The notes below the pieces were generated by a model, which was given only the letters and a program-made list of their open reading frames with translations, searched no databases and was not told where the DNA came from. The position numbers and the translations under genes were made by a program. A stretch of 64,000 bases of DNA from Streptomyces sp. XY006. GTDB lineage: Bacteria; Actinomycetota; Actinomycetes; Streptomycetales; Streptomycetaceae. Shown in pieces: positions 15,733 to 23,313 of the stretch; the stretch's first letter is position 1; each line of letters begins with the position of its first letter. The DNA lies in the NCBI RefSeq assembly GCF_002237655.1, contig NZ_NOKT01000001.1, positions 62,001 to 126,000 of the forward strand. The letters are read 5' to 3'.

Positions 15733-17385
15733 CTACGGGCATGGCCGCTGTCGGTCGTCGCCGCCATCCGTGCCCAGACGGAGCTCACGGCCCTGCCACC
15801 GTCCCCGCAGCCGGCGGTCGTGGCTCGCGACCACGATCGCACCCGGCGCGGTGCCCAGCGCCTCCTCCAGTTCGTCGCACAGCCGGGGGGAGAGGTGGTT
15901 GGTGGGTTCGTCGAGCAGGAGCAGTTGCGGCGGGCGGGCCACCGGCAGCGCCAGGTCCAGGCGCCGGCGCTGCCCGACGGACAACTGCCCGACGGGCTGG
16001 TCCAGGGCCGCCTCGGGCAGCAGACCGAGCAAGGCAAGCGGCACCCGCTCGGCCCGCTCCGGGCCCAGCGACAGCCGATAGGTGTCCCGGACCGTGCGGT
16101 CGGGCCGCTCGAACACGGAATCCTGGGCGAGCAGCCCCACCGTCACCCCCTCCCGCCTGCGCACCTCGCCCTCGGCCCGCAGCCGCCCGGCGAGCACGGC
16201 GAGCAGCGTCGACTTGCCCGTCCCGTTGCCGCCGGTGACCAGCAGCCGGTCCGCCGCCGGCACGTCCAGGGCGCCCAGGGCGAGCCGCCCCGGCACCCGC
16301 ACGTCACGCAGCGACACCAGAGGCCGCGGGTCCTCCTCCGCGGGGGCGGCGAGTTCGACGGCCGCGAACCGCAGCGGCCGGGGCGGCTCGGCGACCCGGG
16401 TGCGCTCCAGCTCCGCCAGCCGCCGCCCGGCGTTGCGCACCCGGCGGGAGATCTGGCTCTGCACCCGGCCGCCTCGGTGGCCGTAGCCCATCTTCTCGTT
16501 GTCGCGCGGCCCCCGGTCCGGAGCCACCCGGCGCGCGGTCACCCCCGTCGAGTGACGCAGCGCCTCCCACTCCTGCCGCTCCTCCTCGTACCGCCGCTCC
16601 CAGCGCTCCCGCTCGGCGCGCTTCTCACCCAGATAGGCGCTGTAGTTGCCGCCGTAGCGCACCGGTCCGTGCACCGCCGGATCGAGGTCTACGACATCGG
16701 TGCAGACCGCGTCGAGGAACGCCCGGTCGTGGCCGGCGCACACCACGGCCCCGGGCAGGGCGCGGAGCTGCTCCTCCACAAAGGCGGCGGCATCGTCGTC
16801 GAGGTGGTTGGTGGGCTCGTCCAGCAGCAGCGCGGACGGGCGCCGCACCAGCAGGGCCGCCAGGGCCAGCCGGCCGCGCTGCCCGCCGGAGAGCGAACCG
16901 AGGGTGCGGTCGTGCCGCAGCGCGCCGAGTCCCAGCCCTTCCAGCACCAGGGCCGCGCGGCGGTCGGCGTCCCAGGACTCCCGGTCCTGAGCCTGTTCGA
17001 GCCGTCTGCCGTAGGCGTCCAGGAGCCGCTGGTGACCGGGGTCGTCCCGGGGCACCCGGGCGAGTTCCTCCCCGAGCCGTTCGAGCTCCGAGAGGTCCTC
17101 GCGGGCCTCGCGCAGGGCCTCGTCCAGCACCGTGGCGAGGGTGGCGCCGGCGTCGAAGGGCATCTCCTGGTGGAGGAAGCCCAGGTCGGCGGGGCGCGAG
17201 ACGCTTCCTCCGTCGGGTTCGTCCACGCCGGCGAGCACGCGCAGGAGCGTCGACTTGCCGACGCCGTTCTCCCCGATCAGGCCGATGCGCCGGCCGGGGG
17301 AGGCGGTCAGGCAGACGCCGTCGAGGACGCGGCGCCCGCCCAGGACGCGGACGAGGTCGTGGGCGATCAGAGAGGGCTGGGTCAC
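15733..17385 (-). CDS. ABC-F family ATPase (antibiotic-resistance type)
   Basis: 550 residues, two ABC domains in tandem and no membrane segment. Domain 1 has GENGVGKST, LSGGQRGRLALAALL and LLLDEPTNHLDD; domain 2 has GGNGTGKST, a variant signature LSVGQRRRLDLAL and LLLLDEPTNHL. The region between the domains is charged and helical (EKRAERERWERRYEEERQEW), matching the P-site tRNA-interaction motif that enters the ribosome. Such proteins act on 50S subunits and several Streptomyces members (TlrC, OleB, CarA) protect against macrolide-type drugs. GTG 17385 gives VTQPSLIAHDLVRVLGG. Drug specificity cannot be read from sequence. Confidence 0.93.
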   Translation of the reverse strand: MTQPSLIAHDLVRVLGGRRVLDGVCLTASPGRRIGLIGENGVGKSTLLRVLAGVDEPDGGSVSRPADLGFLHQEMPFDAGATLATVLDEALREAREDLSELERLGEELARVPRDDPGHQRLLDAYGRRLEQAQDRESWDADRRAALVLEGLGLGALRHDRTLGSLSGGQRGRLALAALLVRRPSALLLDEPTNHLDDDAAAFVEEQLRALPGAVVCAGHDRAFLDAVCTDVVDLDPAVHGPVRYGGNYSAYLGEKRAERERWERRYEEERQEWEALRHSTGVTARRVAPDRGPRDNEKMGYGHRGGRVQSQISRRVRNAGRRLAELERTRVAEPPRPLRFAAVELAAPAEEDPRPLVSLRDVRVPGRLALGALDVPAADRLLVTGGNGTGKSTLLAVLAGRLRAEGEVRRREGVTVGLLAQDSVFERPDRTVRDTYRLSLGPERAERVPLALLGLLPEAALDQPVGQLSVGQRRRLDLALPVARPPQLLLLDEPTNHLSPRLCDELEEALGTAPGAIVVASHDRRLRGRWQGRELRLGTDGGDDRQRPCP

Positions 17386-17467
17386 AGGTATCCGTCCCTG
17401 GGGTGATCGAGCGGGTCGGCCCGCCGGGCGCACGGCCGCGGACGCGGGCCACTGCCGGTCCGGCGGA

Positions 17468-19102
17468 TCACACCGCGGACACCCCTGCCTCCGTGAGCCT
17501 GCCGTCCTCCAGCCGCAGCAGGCGGCCGACGCCGATCTCGGCGAGGAACCGCTCGTCGTGGCTGATCACCACGAAGGCGCCCCGGTAGGAGTCGAGGGCG
17601 CTCTCCAGCTGGCCGGCGCCGACCAGGTCGAGGTTGTTGGTCGGTTCGTCGAGCAGCAGCAGGTGCGGAGCGGGTTCGGCGTACAGCACGCAGGCGAGCG
17701 TGGCGCGCAGTCGTTCGCCGCCGGAGAGCACCCGGACGGGGAGATGGGCCCGGGCGCCCCGGAAGAGGAAGCGGGCTAGCAGGTTCATGCGCTCCGCCTC
17801 GGGCCGCCGCGGGGCGTAGGCGGCGAAGTTCTCCGCGACCGTGCGGTCCTCGTCCAGCAGGTCCAGGCGCTGCGAGAGGTACGCGATCCGGCCGTCGTTG
17901 CGCCTGATCTCCCCGCCGTCCGGGGTGAGATCGCCGGTGACCAGACGCAACAGGGTCGTCTTCCCTACGCCGTTGGGCCCGGTCAGCGCGATCCGCTCGG
18001 GGCCCCGGATCGTCAGGTCGACACCGCCCTCCGCGAACACCGGTCGGCCGCCGAGGCGGACCTGCATCCCCTCGCCGAGGAAGAGGGGCCGCCCGGCGGG
18101 CACTTGCGTGTCGGGCAGGTCGAGGGCGAGGCGCTGCTCGTCGCGCAGCGCACGCCCGGCCTCGTCGAGCCGGGCCCTGGCCTCCCCGACGCGGGCTTCG
18201 TGCGTCTGGCCCGCCCGGCCCGCCGACTCCTGCGCGCCCCGCTTCATGGTGCCCGCGAAGATCCTCGGCAGGCCTGCGTTCTTGAGGTTCTTCGCCGCGT
18301 TGCTCGCCCGGCGCTCGGCGCGCTCCCGGGCCTGCTGCATCTCCCGCTTGTCCCGCTTCAGTTCCTGCTCGGCGGTGCGGACGTTCTTCTCGGCGACCTC
18401 CTGCTCCGCGCGCACGGCCTCCTCGTAGGCCGTGAAGTCACCGCCGTAGAGGCGGAGTTCGTCGCTGCCGAGTTCGGCGATGCGGTCCATGCGGTCGAGG
18501 AGCGCGCGGTCGTGACTGACCAGCAGCAGACAGCCGCCGAAGTCCGACAGCACGTCGTAGAGCTTGTGCCGGGCCTGCGCGTCGAGGTTGTTGGTCGGCT
18601 CGTCCAGGAGGAGGACGTCCGGGCGCTTGAGCAGTTGGGCGGCGAGCCCGAGGGAGACGACCTGGCCGCCGCTGAGCGTGCCGAGGCGGCGGTCAAGGGC
18701 GAGGCCGGCCAGGCCGAGACGGTCGAGCTGGGCGCGGGTGCGCTCCTCGATGTCCCAGTCGTCGCCGATGGTGACGAAGTGCTCCTCGCTCACGTCACCG
18801 GACTCGACGGCGTCCAGGGCGCGGATCACCGCGGCGACCCCGAGCACCTCGGCGACGGTGAGGTCGCCGGTCAGAGGGAGGGTCTGGGGGAGGTGGCCGA
18901 GGGTGCCGTTCACCGACAACGAGCCGATGGCGGGCGGGAGTTCCCCGGCGATCAGCTTCAGCAGCGTGCTCTTGCCGGAGCCGTTGGGGGCGACCAGGCC
19001 GGTACGGCCGGCCGTGACGGTGAAGGACAGGTCCTGGAAGACGGGGGTGTCGTCCGGCCAGGCGAAGGACACGTGGGAGCAGACGACGGCGGCGTCGGAC
19101 AT
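17468..19102 (-). CDS. Second ABC-F family ATPase
   Basis: 544 residues. Domain 1: APNGSGKST, LSGGQVVSLGLAAQL, LLLDEPTNNLD; domain 2: GPNGVGKTT, LSGGERLRATLACVL, LLLDEPTNNLD. The linker EVAEKNVRTAEQELKRDKRE is a charged coiled coil. ATG 19102 gives MSDAAVVCSHVSFAWPDDTP, a normal family start. An in-frame GTG at 19186 with GAGGAG upstream could add 28 residues, but these look non-conserved. It is 82 bases upstream of the other ABC-F gene on the same strand. The two proteins are different subtypes, not a recent duplication. Confidence 0.93.
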   Translation of the reverse strand: MSDAAVVCSHVSFAWPDDTPVFQDLSFTVTAGRTGLVAPNGSGKSTLLKLIAGELPPAIGSLSVNGTLGHLPQTLPLTGDLTVAEVLGVAAVIRALDAVESGDVSEEHFVTIGDDWDIEERTRAQLDRLGLAGLALDRRLGTLSGGQVVSLGLAAQLLKRPDVLLLDEPTNNLDAQARHKLYDVLSDFGGCLLLVSHDRALLDRMDRIAELGSDELRLYGGDFTAYEEAVRAEQEVAEKNVRTAEQELKRDKREMQQARERAERRASNAAKNLKNAGLPRIFAGTMKRGAQESAGRAGQTHEARVGEARARLDEAGRALRDEQRLALDLPDTQVPAGRPLFLGEGMQVRLGGRPVFAEGGVDLTIRGPERIALTGPNGVGKTTLLRLVTGDLTPDGGEIRRNDGRIAYLSQRLDLLDEDRTVAENFAAYAPRRPEAERMNLLARFLFRGARAHLPVRVLSGGERLRATLACVLYAEPAPHLLLLDEPTNNLDLVGAGQLESALDSYRGAFVVISHDERFLAEIGVGRLLRLEDGRLTEAGVSAV

Positions 19103-19508
19103 GGGGAGCGACCTCGGAAAGGGCGCGGGCAGAGAGAGCTCCGCCCTGGGCAGACGTGGGACAAGGGGGTATGACGAACCGGCCACTTCGGCTGCGCTCC
19201 TCGGCGCGTCCGGCGGCCGTCAGATCCGGATCTCACCCGGAGATGTCGTCGTCACCCACCACGTCTGTGAACCCCTCGTTGCACGGTCAAGGCCACTTAC
19301 AGCGTAACAGCCGGCCCCGCGAAACCGTGGGCTGCGACGAGCCGCCGAGCGTCGTATCCTGCCCGCTTCCGCTCATGCGCGGTCACGCCTCGCCCGCTTC
19401 CCTGCACATTCCTTTGGAAAATGCCAAAGCGTTCACCTGGGCCGTGCACCCACCGTAGTGTCGTGCTCACGTTCGCGGGAACGGCCGTGCAGGGGGAGGG
19501 GATTCGGC
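19103..19508. other. 406-bp divergent intergenic region (ABC-F / Roadblock operon)
   Basis: No credible gene. The left part is the 5' leader of the ABC-F genes; resistance-type ABC-F genes are often controlled by ribosome-mediated attenuation, but I found no clear leader peptide with an anti-terminator pair. The right part carries the Roadblock operon promoter and an inverted repeat, listed separately. Confidence 0.5.
19412..19461 (+). promoter_or_regulatory. Promoter and inverted repeat of the Roadblock operon
   Basis: TTCACC (19432-19437) and TAGTGT (19456-19461) are 18 bases apart, a good HrdB-type match placing the transcript start near 19468. Just upstream, CTTTGG (19412-19417) and CCAAAG (19424-19429) form a perfect inverted repeat with a six-base centre. 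It lies in locally AT-rich DNA and is well placed to be an activator or repressor site. Confidence 0.55.
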
Positions 19509-19901
19509 GTGCCCGGAATCGACGAAAGTCTTCTGGAAGCCATGCGGCTGCCCGGTGCCCGGGGGGCGGCGGTGGTCGACTGGATCAGCGGTCTCGCCCT
19601 GGGCGCCGTGGGTGAGGCTCCGGGCGGCGACCCGGAGGCGACGGCGGCGGAGACCGCCGAGCTCGCCCGGCTCGCCACGGAGAGCGGCGTACTCGCCCCG
19701 GCGGACGCCGGCCTGGGCAAGGAGCCACCCGTGCAGGACCTGATCCTGACCAACACGGACTCGTACCACCTGCTGAGGTTCGTCACCACGACCTTCGACA
19801 GCACGGTGTTCCTGCACTTATGGCTCGACCGCACGGACGGCAACCTGGCGCTGGCCCGCATACGGCTGGCCGAGATGGCGGACAGACTGGTGCTCGGATG
19901 A
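19509..19901 (+). CDS. Roadblock/LC7-like protein (divergent paralogue 1)
   Basis: 130 residues from GTG 19509 with AGGGGGAGGGG upstream. It is recognisably related to the 124-residue protein at 21554: AAVVDWISGLALGAVG aligns with VALVDYTSGMALGTLG, VQDLILTNTDSYHLLRFV with IEDILITLNSQYHLIRLL, and FLHLWLDRTDGNLALARIRL with FLYLVLDGSRANLAMARHQL. This alternating strand/helix pattern is that of Roadblock/LC7 (MglB-like) dimerisation domains, which usually regulate small Ras-like GTPases. First gene of a four-gene operon; its TGA overlaps the next ATG. Confidence 0.75.
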   Translation: MPGIDESLLEAMRLPGARGAAVVDWISGLALGAVGEAPGGDPEATAAETAELARLATESGVLAPADAGLGKEPPVQDLILTNTDSYHLLRFVTTTFDSTVFLHLWLDRTDGNLALARIRLAEMADRLVLG

Positions 19902-20791
19902 TCACGCAGATCCTCACCTCACGCACCGACGAACCGGCCTCGGCCCAGCTCGCCACTCTGGCCGAGCGCAGCGCGAGCGGTGCCCTGTCCACCGAGGCGG
20001 GGATCGTCTACCTGGCCGCCGGACACGTCGTCCATGTCGAGTCCGCCCACGCACCCGCCCTCGGCGACCTGCTCACGCACAGCGGAGCGCTCGCCCCGGA
20101 CGGCTGGTGGGAGGCGATCGACCGGGCCGGCCGCCGCTGCCGCGTGGGGCGGCAGCTCGTGGACAGCGGCCATCTCGCCGCCGGAGCACTGGAGTTGTGC
20201 CACCTCGGCGCCCTCTTCGACGCGGCGTACTTCGTCCTCGCCCACGACGGACCCGCCCTGCGCTTCCGGCCCGGAGTCGCGCACTGGCTCGGCGCCGTCC
20301 GCTCCGTACCGGTGGACACCGTCCTGCGCGAGTCCAGACGTCGCCGCGAGCTGCTGCACCGCATATGGCCCGAACCGGCCGTCGACCGGGCACCGCTCGC
20401 GCGCATAGAAGACGCCGGGTCCGCGGACCTGCCCGCCCGCCGCAGCCGGATACTCGCCCAGGTCGACGGCGTCCGCACCGCCGCCCAGATCGCCACAACC
20501 CTCGCCTGCCGCACCTTCCACACCCTGGTCGAACTCCGCCGTCTGGCCGCCGCCGGGATGGTCGCCCCGGCGGACCCGGTGGCTCCCGCAGCCGGCCCGG
20601 CGGACTCCGTGGCTCCCGCAGCCCCCTCGGCTCCCGCAGCCTCCGTGGTGCCCGGGGCGCCGCCGGCACCAGGCGCGCCGGTGATGTCCCCGGCCCCCGC
20701 CGCCGGGTCCCCCGTGCCGGTGCCCGTGTTCCCGGACGAGCCCGAGACCGCTCTGCTGCGACGGCTCCTGCACGCCTTGGAGGCACTGTGA
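19898..20791 (+). CDS. DUF4388 (PATAN)-like protein
   Basis: 297 residues; ATG 19898 overlaps the previous stop (ATGA). The N-terminus ASGALSTEAGIVYLAAGHVV, VHVESAHAPALGDLLTHSGAL matches the DUF4388/PATAN pattern, a domain found with bacterial Roadblock proteins and response regulators. A second segment (about 175-225) looks like a winged-helix-type domain (RRSRILAQVDGVRTAAQIAT, TFHTLVELRRLAAAGMV). The last 70 residues are Pro/Ala repeats (APAA, PADP) and disordered. Probably a cytoplasmic adaptor in the same signalling unit as its Roadblock neighbours (inference). Confidence 0.75.
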   Translation: MITQILTSRTDEPASAQLATLAERSASGALSTEAGIVYLAAGHVVHVESAHAPALGDLLTHSGALAPDGWWEAIDRAGRRCRVGRQLVDSGHLAAGALELCHLGALFDAAYFVLAHDGPALRFRPGVAHWLGAVRSVPVDTVLRESRRRRELLHRIWPEPAVDRAPLARIEDAGSADLPARRSRILAQVDGVRTAAQIATTLACRTFHTLVELRRLAAAGMVAPADPVAPAAGPADSVAPAAPSAPAASVVPGAPPAPGAPVMSPAPAAGSPVPVPVFPDEPETALLRRLLHALEAL

Positions 20792-20829
20792 TCCGCGCGC
20801 GACGACAGCGTGCCGAAAGGAGACTGCTC

Positions 20830-21396
20830 ATGGCCGTCGAGACCGACGTCCTGGACGAACTGCGCGGGCTGCGCACCCGCATACCCCGGCTGACCGGCGC
20901 GCTCGCGGCCACCGTCGACGGACTCGTTCTCGCGCACGACGTGCCCGACACCGAGCCGGAGGGACTCGCGGCCCTCACCGCCGCCGCCCTCGGCGTCGCC
21001 TACCGCATGACCGACGCCGCCGCCCGCGGCGACTTCCGCGAACTGCTCGTGCGCGGCTCGGGAGGGTACGTCGCGACCTACGCGGCCGGCGCCACCGCCG
21101 TCCTCACCCTGCTCGCCGAGGACCGGGTCAACGTCGGCCGCCTCCACCTGGAGGGCCGGCGCAGCGGGGCCCGGATCGCCGACCTGGTCGCCACGCGCGT
21201 CGGCCCGGGCACCGGCCGCCACGCCGACCGGCCGGCCACCGCGCCGACGCCGGAGCCGGGCTCCGCGGCCGGGCCCGACACCGAGGAACACCTCACCGCC
21301 GCACCCCCGGCCACCGCCACCCGGCCCATCGGGACCCTGCCGGTACGCACCCCGCAGCGCCCCGCCCACCCGTCGCGCCCCCAGGCCGGCACCTGA
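20830..21396 (+). CDS. Roadblock/LC7 domain protein
   Basis: 188 residues from ATG 20830 with AAGGAG at 20816-20821. Residues 8-125 are a canonical Roadblock/LC7 domain: IPRLTGALAATVDGLVLAHD, GLAALTAAALGVAYRMTDAA, GDFRELLVRGSGGYVATYAA, AVLTLLAEDRVNVGRLHLEG. The remainder is a Pro/Thr/Ala-rich unstructured tail. In Streptomyces conservons such proteins (CvnB) sit with a sensor kinase, DUF742 and a GTPase; none of those is here. Third gene of the operon. An alternative GTG at 20788 overlapping the previous stop would add 14 basic residues. Confidence 0.88.
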   Translation: MAVETDVLDELRGLRTRIPRLTGALAATVDGLVLAHDVPDTEPEGLAALTAAALGVAYRMTDAAARGDFRELLVRGSGGYVATYAAGATAVLTLLAEDRVNVGRLHLEGRRSGARIADLVATRVGPGTGRHADRPATAPTPEPGSAAGPDTEEHLTAAPPATATRPIGTLPVRTPQRPAHPSRPQAGT

Positions 21397-21455
21397 ACCG
21401 CCCGGCGCCCGAACCGCCCGGCCCTCGACTGCCCGGCCTTCGCGCCGCCCGGCCC
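21395..21455. repeat. Short imperfect tandem repeats before the last operon gene
   Basis: About four imperfect copies of a 15-16 base unit of type GAACCGCCCGGCGCCC lie in the 157-base gap between the third and fourth Roadblock-operon genes. The gap has no gene otherwise; the region from 21485 leads to the strong ribosome-binding site of the next gene. Confidence 0.55.
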
Positions 21456-21553
21456 CGGGACGGCCCGCGCCTGAACCGCGGCGCCGCTCCGAACCCCCCG
21501 AACGACCACCCGACCAACCGACCGAGGAAACACCCAAGGAAAGGAACCCACCC

Positions 21554-21928
21554 ATGGCCAACACCGAGACCGCGCTGAAGGAATGCCTGGCCTCCATCGA
21601 CGGAGCCACGGCCGTCGCCCTCGTGGACTACACGAGCGGCATGGCGCTCGGCACCCTCGGCGGCGGCAAGGACTTCAACCTCGAAGTCGCCGCCGCCGGC
21701 AACACCGACGTCGTACGGTCCAAGCTGCGCACCATGGAACACCTGGGCCTGAAGGAGGAGATCGAGGACATCCTCATCACGCTGAACAGCCAGTACCACC
21801 TCATCCGGCTGCTCAAGGGACGCGGCGGCAGCGGGCTGTTCCTCTACCTGGTGCTCGACGGGAGCCGCGCCAACCTCGCGATGGCCCGCCACCAGCTCCG
21901 CAAGATCGAGGCCGACCTGGAGGTCTGA
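21554..21928 (+). CDS. Roadblock/LC7-like protein (paralogue 2)
   Basis: 124 residues from ATG 21554 with AAGGAAAGGAA just upstream, the strongest ribosome-binding site of the operon, which suggests the highest expression. Pattern: TALKECLASIDGATAVALVD, YTSGMALGTLGGGKDFNLEV, IEDILITLNSQYHLIRLLKG, GLFLYLVLDGSRANLAMARH. It is a compact single-domain paralogue of the first gene of the operon and most like MglB/Roadblock proteins without any tail. A hairpin follows the stop. Confidence 0.8.
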   Translation: MANTETALKECLASIDGATAVALVDYTSGMALGTLGGGKDFNLEVAAAGNTDVVRSKLRTMEHLGLKEEIEDILITLNSQYHLIRLLKGRGGSGLFLYLVLDGSRANLAMARHQLRKIEADLEV

Positions 21929-21944
21929 ACCGGCACCACGGGAC

Positions 21945-21978
21945 GGGCCCTCCGCCACGGACACGCCGCGGAGGGCCC
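21945..21978 (+). terminator. Terminator hairpin of the Roadblock operon
   Basis: GGGCCCTCCGC (21945-21955) and GCGGAGGGCCC (21968-21978) form a perfect 11-bp stem with a 12-base loop, 16 bases after the last stop of the operon. Confidence 0.75.
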
Positions 21979-22012
21979 CGGCACGCCGGACCGCCGCGTC
22001 TACGGTGAGTGC

Positions 22013-22231
22013 ATGACGGCACCCCTGGACGTGCTGGTCGTGGGCGCGGGCCCGACCGGACTCGCCCTCGCGACCCAACTGCGCGCGTACGACACCCCGT
22101 TCCGGATCGTCGACCGCTCCCTGGACCGCGCGCGGGAGTCACGCGCCCCGGCCATCCTGGGCTACGTGGCGGGCGGCACCGACCTCACGGGCCTGCGCGC
22201 CTACCTCGCGCGCTGGCTGCCGAGCGCCTAG
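22013..22231 (+). pseudogene. Remnant of a class A FAD monooxygenase with internal deletion
   Basis: A 72-residue open frame joins the two ends of a ~500-residue flavoprotein. Residues 1-46 are the N-terminal FAD Rossmann fold (LDVLVVGAGPTGLALATQLR through IVDRSLDRARESRAPAI); residues 49-72 (GYVAGGTDLTGLRAYLARWL) match the extreme C-terminus of PgaE/RdmE-type aromatic hydroxylases. The 400-odd residues with the DG and GD motifs are missing, and the join is in frame. It cannot be an active enzyme. Its stop overlaps the stop of the convergent epoxide hydrolase gene. An intact relative is at 27050. Confidence 0.8.
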
Positions 22232-23208
22232 TCCGGCAGACCGGCGAGCCACTCCACCAGCAGGCGGCTGGTCTCGTCCGGGCGTTCCTGCTGCACGAAG
22301 TGACCGCAGTCGTCCAGGAGGTGATGGGCCGTCAGGCCGGGGAGGGTGACCGGGAACGCCTCGACGGCGTCGGCCAGCCAGGCCAGCGACGCGTCCAGGC
22401 GGCCGGCGAGGAACAGCGACGGCTGGGTGACGGGGGCACCGGCGAATCCCGTCAGGTCCTCCCAGTCCCGGTCCATGCTGCGGTACCGGTTCAGGGCACC
22501 GGTCATCCCCGTCCGCTCGAACTCCCCGGCGAAGACGTCGAGATCGGCCTCGCCCAGCCACTCGGGCAGACGCCCCTGGGGGAACCGGTCACGCATCCTC
22601 CCGCCACGCGCCACGAAGTACGGCCCGGGCCCGTCGGGCCGGCCGGCCGAGGCGGACAGGGCCGTGTAGAACCCGGCGAGCCAGCCGCGCACATCGGGCT
22701 CGATCTCCGCCTCGGCGCGGCCGGGCTCCTGGAAGTAGGAGACGTAGAACTCCTCGTCGCCGCCCATGCCCGCGAAGACGTCGCTGGGCCTCGGACCGCC
22801 GGGCGGGGTGTAAGGCACGCTCAGCAGCCCCACCGCTCGGAACACATCGGGCCGTACCAGCGCGCAGATCGCGGCGATGCTCGCGCCCCAGTCGTGTCCG
22901 ACGACCACGGCCGACTCTTCCCCCAGCGCCTCCACCACGGCGACGGCGTCCTCCACCAGGGCGAGCATCCGGTAGTCCGCCACGGCCGCGGGCCGGGACG
23001 AGCGCCCGTAGCCGCGCAGGTCGACGGCCACCGCCCGGTACCCGGCCCCGGCCAGCGCCGGCAGTTGGTGACGCCAGGCGTACCAGGACTCCGGGAACCC
23101 GTGCAGCAACAGCACGAGCGGCCCGTCCCCCTGTTCGACGAGGTGGACACGGCCGGCCGGTGACGGCACCAGGCGGTGTGTGCGGTCGGCGGCGGACGTC
23201 TGCGGCAT
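22228..23208 (-). CDS. Alpha/beta-hydrolase, probable epoxide hydrolase
   Basis: 326 residues from ATG 23208 (GGGAGGAT upstream). The HGFPESWYAWRHQLP oxyanion motif, nucleophile elbow VVGHDWGAS with Asp, and the late catalytic His in GHFVQQERP fit soluble epoxide hydrolases; the Asp nucleophile separates them from esterases. A cap region contains YFVARGG and LNRYRSMDRDWEDL with the Tyr expected to activate the epoxide. Cytoplasmic; substrate unknown. It is convergent with the flavin monooxygenase remnant, so the pair may be what remains of a small oxidative pathway. Confidence 0.88.
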   Translation of the reverse strand: MPQTSAADRTHRLVPSPAGRVHLVEQGDGPLVLLLHGFPESWYAWRHQLPALAGAGYRAVAVDLRGYGRSSRPAAVADYRMLALVEDAVAVVEALGEESAVVVGHDWGASIAAICALVRPDVFRAVGLLSVPYTPPGGPRPSDVFAGMGGDEEFYVSYFQEPGRAEAEIEPDVRGWLAGFYTALSASAGRPDGPGPYFVARGGRMRDRFPQGRLPEWLGEADLDVFAGEFERTGMTGALNRYRSMDRDWEDLTGFAGAPVTQPSLFLAGRLDASLAWLADAVEAFPVTLPGLTAHHLLDDCGHFVQQERPDETSRLLVEWLAGLPD

Positions 23209-23313
23209 GGATCCTCCCGCGGTCGGAAAGGGGCGCTCTGCCACCGATCATCCGGCGCCCGTCCGGCCGGACCCGAACGGCGTTGCCGGTTCGGCAAACC
23301 CGGCCGGCCCGGC

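Noticed and set aside
19412..19429. CTTTGG/CCAAAG hairpin as a terminator
   Set aside because: It lies immediately upstream of a good -35 element and far from any stop codon, so an operator is more likely.
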